Shown piece after piece: positions 13,641-13,873 of a stretch of DNA of 13,873 nt. The first letter of the stretch is position 1, and each line of letters begins with the position of its first letter. Position numbers and translations under genes: made by a program. Source of the stretch: Lentisphaerota bacterium (GTDB lineage: Bacteria > Verrucomicrobiota > Kiritimatiellia > RFP12 > UBA1067). The notes below the pieces were generated by a model. It did not search any database, had not been told where the DNA came from, and worked only from the letters and a program-made list of their open reading frames with translations. The stretch spans positions 1 to 13,873 of the forward strand of contig JALHET010000074.1 in NCBI GenBank assembly GCA_022839525.1, given 5' to 3'.

Positions 13641-13873
13641 AGACAACATTTTCTAGGCTGGCAAAATTAGCCACTGCTCTATGTCCAGTATTATTATGCG
13701 CAGGCGCGCGCGAGCAACTGTCGGCAGATGCGCTCAGGGCATTCGCGCAGGGTGCAATCATCGAGATTGATCTTCGCGTGGTTGACTCAACTGGCAAACC
13801 TGTTGAAGGCGCGTCGGTAAACGTCGGCCTTTCCCGGAAACAGTCGGATGATTTCAAGTCTTACGCCGGCAGG
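13637..13873 (+). CDS. Exported protein with Ig/carboxypeptidase-regulatory-like start, 3' end outside window
   Basis: ATG 13637 overlaps the hydrolase stop as ATGA, and a GGAGA run lies 8-12 bases before it, so translation is probably coupled. Seventy-nine residues are visible. The N-terminus MKTTFSRLAKLATALCPVLLCAGA is a signal peptide; the Cys in LLCAGA could also be a lipobox cysteine (L-L-C), though the box is imperfect. After a short helical stretch comes IEIDLRVVDSTGKPVEGASV, the usual start of a carboxypeptidase-regulatory or Big-type beta-sandwich domain. It is less GC-rich than the body of the giant gene. The coupling suggests a partner of the hydrolase protein at the cell envelope; its role is unknown. 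Confidence 0.7.
   Translation, partial: MKTTFSRLAKLATALCPVLLCAGAREQLSADALRAFAQGAIIEIDLRVVDSTGKPVEGASVNVGLSRKQSDDFKSYAGR

Noticed and set aside
13434..13873. Polymorphic-toxin tip with immunity gene
   Set aside because: The low-GC end carries the hydrolase's presumed catalytic His rather than a separate toxin domain. The next gene starts like an Ig/regulatory-domain exported protein. Kept only as a weak analogy.
1..13873. tRNA, rRNA, riboswitch, transposase or integrase genes
   Set aside because: I looked through the spacers and found no cloverleaf with a CCA-type end, no rRNA segment, no recognisable riboswitch core and no transposase-like protein. All spacers are shorter than about 210 bases.

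Overview
This GC-rich window looks like a chromosomal segment of a PVC-superphylum bacterium, probably Kiritimatiellota or a close relative (inference). The grounds are a trpS-scpA-scpB neighbourhood, mostly weak Shine-Dalgarno sequences, intergenic spacers full of short palindromes and degenerate repeats, and a giant exported protein built on calcium-binding thrombospondin type-3-like repeats. All genes I can support lie on the + strand. Long minus-strand frames are shadows of the GC-rich coding.

Region 1 (1-1736): the 3' part of an exported protein of unknown function, then tcdA (tRNA t6A cyclisation). tcdA has a C-terminal tail that begins at an 8-G run and reads into repeat-like non-coding sequence, so it is probably a frameshifted end. 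Region 2 (1737-3317): a hairpin-bearing spacer, then a full-length glucuronate isomerase, uxaC. Region 3 (3318-6164): a terminator-like hairpin, a candidate promoter, trpS, a spacer with several inverted repeats, then the overlapping pair scpA-scpB for the SMC chromosome-organising complex. Region 4 (6165-7676): a spacer with a long hairpin and six tandem heptamers of telomere-like look, a candidate promoter, then hom (homoserine dehydrogenase with a C-terminal ACT domain).

Region 5 (7679-13873): two bases after hom starts a giant exported protein. It has a signal peptide, an N-terminal domain, 21 type-3-like calcium-binding repeats in three arrays separated by two paralogous beta-rich domains, an acidic linker module and a C-terminal alpha/beta-hydrolase with a readable nucleophile, acid and histidine. 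A perfect 73-bp tandem duplication (8384-8456 / 8457-8529) breaks the frame. Removing one copy restores a single frame of about 1962 residues. The gene's last ~200 bp are much less GC-rich, and its stop overlaps (ATGA) the start of another exported protein with an Ig/carboxypeptidase-regulatory-like start, cut off by the window end.

The housekeeping genes are ordinary. The items most worth following are the 73-bp duplication in the giant hydrolase gene, the stalk-plus-hydrolase architecture with its coupled exported partner, the poly-G end of tcdA, and the heptamer array upstream of hom.
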